Assembly (NCBI GenBank): GCA_963738575.1 | Contig: CAVTWY010000002.1 | Coordinates: 806,001-870,000 of the forward strand | Length of the DNA stretch: 64,000 bases | Reading direction: 5' to 3' | Source: CAVTWY01 sp963738575 | GTDB lineage: Bacteria > Pseudomonadota > Gammaproteobacteria > Burkholderiales > Burkholderiaceae_C | Shown here: one piece after another, positions 61,273 through 64,000 of the stretch | How positions within the stretch are numbered: position 1 is the first letter of the stretch | Layout: each line of letters opens with the position of its first letter | Notes under the pieces: generated by a model | Told to the model about the DNA's origin: nothing | The model's input: the letters and a program-made list of their open reading frames with translations, nothing else | The model's database searches: none | Position numbers and translations under genes: made by a program

Positions 61273-63075
61273 ATGGCCACCGCCTCCCCCACCAAGTCAG
61301 CTGGCGCCGAGCGTGCCAAAAGCCAGTCACCCAAATCATTGAGCGGGTTGTGGCCGTTTCTGCGCCCTTACCGGTGGCAAATCGGCCTGGCGATCGCGTT
61401 CTTGGTACTCGCGGCGGCCACCACCTTGGTGCTGCCCATTGCACTCAAGGCATTGATCGACGGTGGCCTTGTGCCCGCCGATCCGGGCGCTCGAGCCATG
61501 GCCATGCAGGGCCATTTTTTGTGGATGTTTGCGGTCGGCGCTGCGCTGGGTGTGTTTTCAGCGGCAAGGTTCTACATGGTGAGCTGGATTGGCGAGCGCG
61601 TCACCGCCGACGTGCGCAACGCCGTTTACGGCCACGTGGTGAAGCAAAGCCCCGCCTTTTTTGAAACCACGCAGACGGGCGAGGTGTTGAGCCGTTTGAC
61701 CACCGACACCACGCTGGTGCAAACCACCGTCGGTTCGAGCCTGTCGATGGGGCTTCGCAACCTGGTGATGGGCACCGGAGCGCTGATCATGCTCATCATC
61801 ACCAACCCCTACGTGATGGGCCAAGTGCTGGGCATTTTGCTTTTGGTGGTGGCGCCTGCCCTTCTGTTTGGACGGCGTGTGCGCAAGCTGAGCCGCGCCA
61901 GCCAAGACCGGGTGGCCGACTCCAGCGCCATGGCCGCCGAAGTACTCAATGCCATCCCGGTGGTGCAAAGCTACACCCAAGAACACCGTGAGGCCACCCG
62001 CTTCACAGACTCGACCGAGCGCGCTTTTGCCGTCGCGATCAAGCGCACGCGGGTGCGGGCTTTGCTGGTCGGCTTCATCATCACGGCAACCTTTGGCGCC
62101 TTGTTGTGGGGTGTGTATCAAGGCACCCAAGCGGTGGTGGCCGGCCGCATCAGCGCGGGGCACTTGGGGCAAACGGTGGTGTACGTGATCATCCTGGTGT
62201 CCAGCGTGGCCGTGCTATCCGAGGTTTGGGGCGACATGTTGCGTGCGGCGGGCGCAAGCGAACGCCTGATGGAGCTGCTGGCCACCCAATCAACGGTGGC
62301 CGAAGTGGCCTCGCCCAAGCCATTGCCTCCATCGGCTGGAGGCTCGCGCGTGACGCTGGAAGGGGTGACGTTTCACTACCCCTCGCGGCCCACCATGCCC
62401 TCACTCGTCAACGTCAGTCTGGACGTGAGACCAGGAGAGACCGTGGCGTTGGTGGGGCCCAGCGGTGCTGGCAAAACCACGCTGTTTCAATTGCTGCTGC
62501 GCTTTTACGATGCGCAGCAGGGCCTAGTGGCCATCGACGGCGTGGACGTCGCCAAGGCCGCTTTGCAGCCGCTGCGCGAGCGCATTGCGCTGGTGCCACA
62601 AGACAGCATTATTTTTTCCGCCAATGCCCTGGACAATATCCGCTATGGACGCCCCGATGCCAGCGACGCCGACGTGATGGCGGCTGCCCGCGCCGCCTTT
62701 GCGCACGAATTTCTCGCCGAGCTGCCCGAGGGCTACCAAACGTTTTTGGGTGAACGCGGCGTGCGGCTGTCGGGTGGCCAGCGCCAGCGCATCAGCATCG
62801 CCCGCGCGATGTTGAAGAACCCACCGCTGTTGCTGCTGGACGAAGCCACCAGCGCGCTGGACACCCAGAGCGAGCGCATGGTGCAGGCCGCGCTCGAAGC
62901 CGCCATGAAGGACCGCACCACCATCGTGATCGCGCATCGCCTGTCCACCGTGCAACGTGCCGACCGCATCGTCGTGCTGGACCATGGCCGCATCGTCGAG
63001 ACCGGCACGCATGCGTCCTTGTTGGCCGCTGGCGGTTTGTACGCCACCTTGGCCACGATGCAATTTGAGACTTGA
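61273..63075 (+). CDS. ABCB-type exporter (MsbA-like half transporter)
   Basis: A 600-residue half ABC exporter: six membrane segments (about 25-325) fused to an ATPase with Walker A GPSGAGKTT, signature LSGGQRQRISIARAML and Walker B LLLLDEATSALD. It works as a homodimer pushing lipids or drugs out. It resembles the ABCB/MsbA group, but a lipid A role cannot be claimed here. The first 25 residues are a low-complexity lead. Confidence 0.94.
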   Translation: MATASPTKSAGAERAKSQSPKSLSGLWPFLRPYRWQIGLAIAFLVLAAATTLVLPIALKALIDGGLVPADPGARAMAMQGHFLWMFAVGAALGVFSAARFYMVSWIGERVTADVRNAVYGHVVKQSPAFFETTQTGEVLSRLTTDTTLVQTTVGSSLSMGLRNLVMGTGALIMLIITNPYVMGQVLGILLLVVAPALLFGRRVRKLSRASQDRVADSSAMAAEVLNAIPVVQSYTQEHREATRFTDSTERAFAVAIKRTRVRALLVGFIITATFGALLWGVYQGTQAVVAGRISAGHLGQTVVYVIILVSSVAVLSEVWGDMLRAAGASERLMELLATQSTVAEVASPKPLPPSAGGSRVTLEGVTFHYPSRPTMPSLVNVSLDVRPGETVALVGPSGAGKTTLFQLLLRFYDAQQGLVAIDGVDVAKAALQPLRERIALVPQDSIIFSANALDNIRYGRPDASDADVMAAARAAFAHEFLAELPEGYQTFLGERGVRLSGGQRQRISIARAMLKNPPLLLLDEATSALDTQSERMVQAALEAAMKDRTTIVIAHRLSTVQRADRIVVLDHGRIVETGTHASLLAAGGLYATLATMQFET

Positions 63076-63151
63076 TGGCGGCCAGCGAATTGGCTGGTTG
63101 CGGCAAACCAGCCACGGCATCGCCCAAACACCCCCCGATAAAATGCCTCTC

Positions 63152-63976
63152 ATGGACACCCCCCACCCCTACGAAGCCTTGATGCGCCATGTGCAACAGC
63201 ACGGCGTGCACAAGGGTGACCGCACCGGCACCGGCACGCGCAGTGTGTTTGGCCATCAGTTGCGCTACAACCTGGCCGACGGCTTTCCGCTCATCACCAG
63301 CAAGAAGGTTCACGTCAAATCGGTCGTGCTGGAGCTGCTTTGGTTTTTGCGTGGCGACAGCAACGCCCGCTGGTTGCAAGAGCGTGGCGTCAAGATCTGG
63401 GACGAGTGGGCTGGCCCAGACGGCGACTTGGGGCCGGTGTACGGCGTGCAATGGCGATCCTGGCCGACGCCTGACGGCGGGCACATCGACCAAATTGCCG
63501 AAGTGGTCAAGCAACTCAAAACCAACCCCAACTCGCGGCGCATCTTGGTAAGTGCCTGGAACGTGGCCGAGCTTTCAAAAATGGCATTGATGCCGTGCCA
63601 CGCCATGTTTCAGTTCTACGTGGCCCCGGCGTTGCAGGCTGGCGGGCGTGGCAAGTTGTCGTGCCAGTTGTACCAACGCAGCGCCGATATCTTTTTGGGC
63701 GTGCCTTTCAACATCGCAAGCTACGCCTTGCTGACGCACATGCTGGCGCAGCAGTGCGACTTGGACGTCGGCGATTTTGTTTGGACGGGTGGCGACTGCC
63801 ACATTTACGACAACCACACCGAGCAGGTTGCCACGCAGCTGGCGCGCACGCCCCGTGCCTACCCCACCTTGCGGATCAAGCGTCGGCCAGCCTCGATTTT
63901 TGACTACTCGCTCGAAGACTTTGAGTTTGAGGGTTACGACCCTCACCCCGCCATCAAAGCGCCGGTGGCTGTGTGA
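63152..63976 (+). CDS. thyA: thymidylate synthase
   Basis: A 274-residue ThyA making dTMP from dUMP with methylenetetrahydrofolate. Marks are GVHKGDRTGTGTRSVFGHQ, the catalytic cysteine in MALMPCHAMFQFYV, and QLYQRSADIFLGVPFN. ATG 63152 gives the family-typical start; ATG 63143 adds three residues. Complete within the window. Confidence 0.97.
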   Translation: MDTPHPYEALMRHVQQHGVHKGDRTGTGTRSVFGHQLRYNLADGFPLITSKKVHVKSVVLELLWFLRGDSNARWLQERGVKIWDEWAGPDGDLGPVYGVQWRSWPTPDGGHIDQIAEVVKQLKTNPNSRRILVSAWNVAELSKMALMPCHAMFQFYVAPALQAGGRGKLSCQLYQRSADIFLGVPFNIASYALLTHMLAQQCDLDVGDFVWTGGDCHIYDNHTEQVATQLARTPRAYPTLRIKRRPASIFDYSLEDFEFEGYDPHPAIKAPVAV

Positions 63977-64000
63977 CGCCCATCTTGTCGCGCCGCGCGC

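Overview
The window reads as a chromosomal segment of a betaproteobacterium of the order Burkholderiales, most like Comamonadaceae. The DNA is GC-rich with dense, mostly housekeeping genes. The indicators are a complete iscR-iscS-iscU-iscA-hscB-hscA-fdx operon, a Cys-type intracellular PHB depolymerase, a Bug/TctC binding protein, a TRAP transporter, zapA followed by 6S RNA, a pmbA/darP divergent pair and a lone RsxB next to nth. This is inference from gene content, not a database match. I see no tRNA, rRNA, CRISPR array, prophage or intact insertion sequence.

Layout. 1-716 is the 5' part of tsaD, cut by the window edge. 914-1198 is a small conserved-looking protein, convergent with the ISC operon (1214-6583, minus strand), which has an IscR type-1-like site upstream. 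6783-10438 is a divergent module of a VWA-domain lipoprotein, an ECF sigma factor and a putative membrane anti-sigma factor. 10462-17354 holds a DUF3237 protein, uvrB, an aromatic/aspartate aminotransferase, phaZ, rsxB and nth. 17365-20350 is a vitamin B12 uptake unit: a cobalamin riboswitch, btuB and a BtuF-like protein without a signal peptide. 20440-22507 is zapB-like, zapA, 6S RNA, an EVE-domain gene and a TauE/SafE permease. 22550-28160 has a degenerate GGDEF protein, rpsU, yqeY and a TRAP transporter split as dctQM (plus) and dctP (minus). 28376-33049 carries pmbA, darP, mog, a 480-bp gap with a pair of inverted 90-bp elements, cysE and trmJ. 33202-43507 is a long plus-strand run: suhB, mutS, a PuuE-like deacetylase, pyrG, kdsA, eno, ftsB, pnuC and a NadR-like gene. 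43562-53304 has hslO, a gamma carbonic anhydrase, a DUF455 protein, xerD, tctC, a chalcone-isomerase-like protein, queG, tsaE, amiC, a GST and a DedA protein. 53359-63976 has mutL, an RsuA/RluF-family pseudouridine synthase, the PA2778/PA2779-like pair, a Bcr/CflA exporter, miaA, a second degenerate GGDEF protein, an ABCB exporter and thyA.

Functional themes are Fe-S biogenesis with several Fe-S clients (fdx, rsxB, nth, queG), DNA repair (uvrB, nth, mutS, mutL), tRNA modification (tsaD, tsaE, trmJ, queG, miaA) and NAD precursor salvage (pnuC plus nadR-like).

Four genes (dctQ, suhB tail, pnuC, xerD) are each broken by one single-base frameshift. Three of the four lie at short homopolymers, and each is repaired to the family-typical length by one base, so read errors are as likely as real mutations. 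The least explained parts are the 90-bp inverted element pair at 31041-31376 and the sigma/anti-sigma/VWA module.
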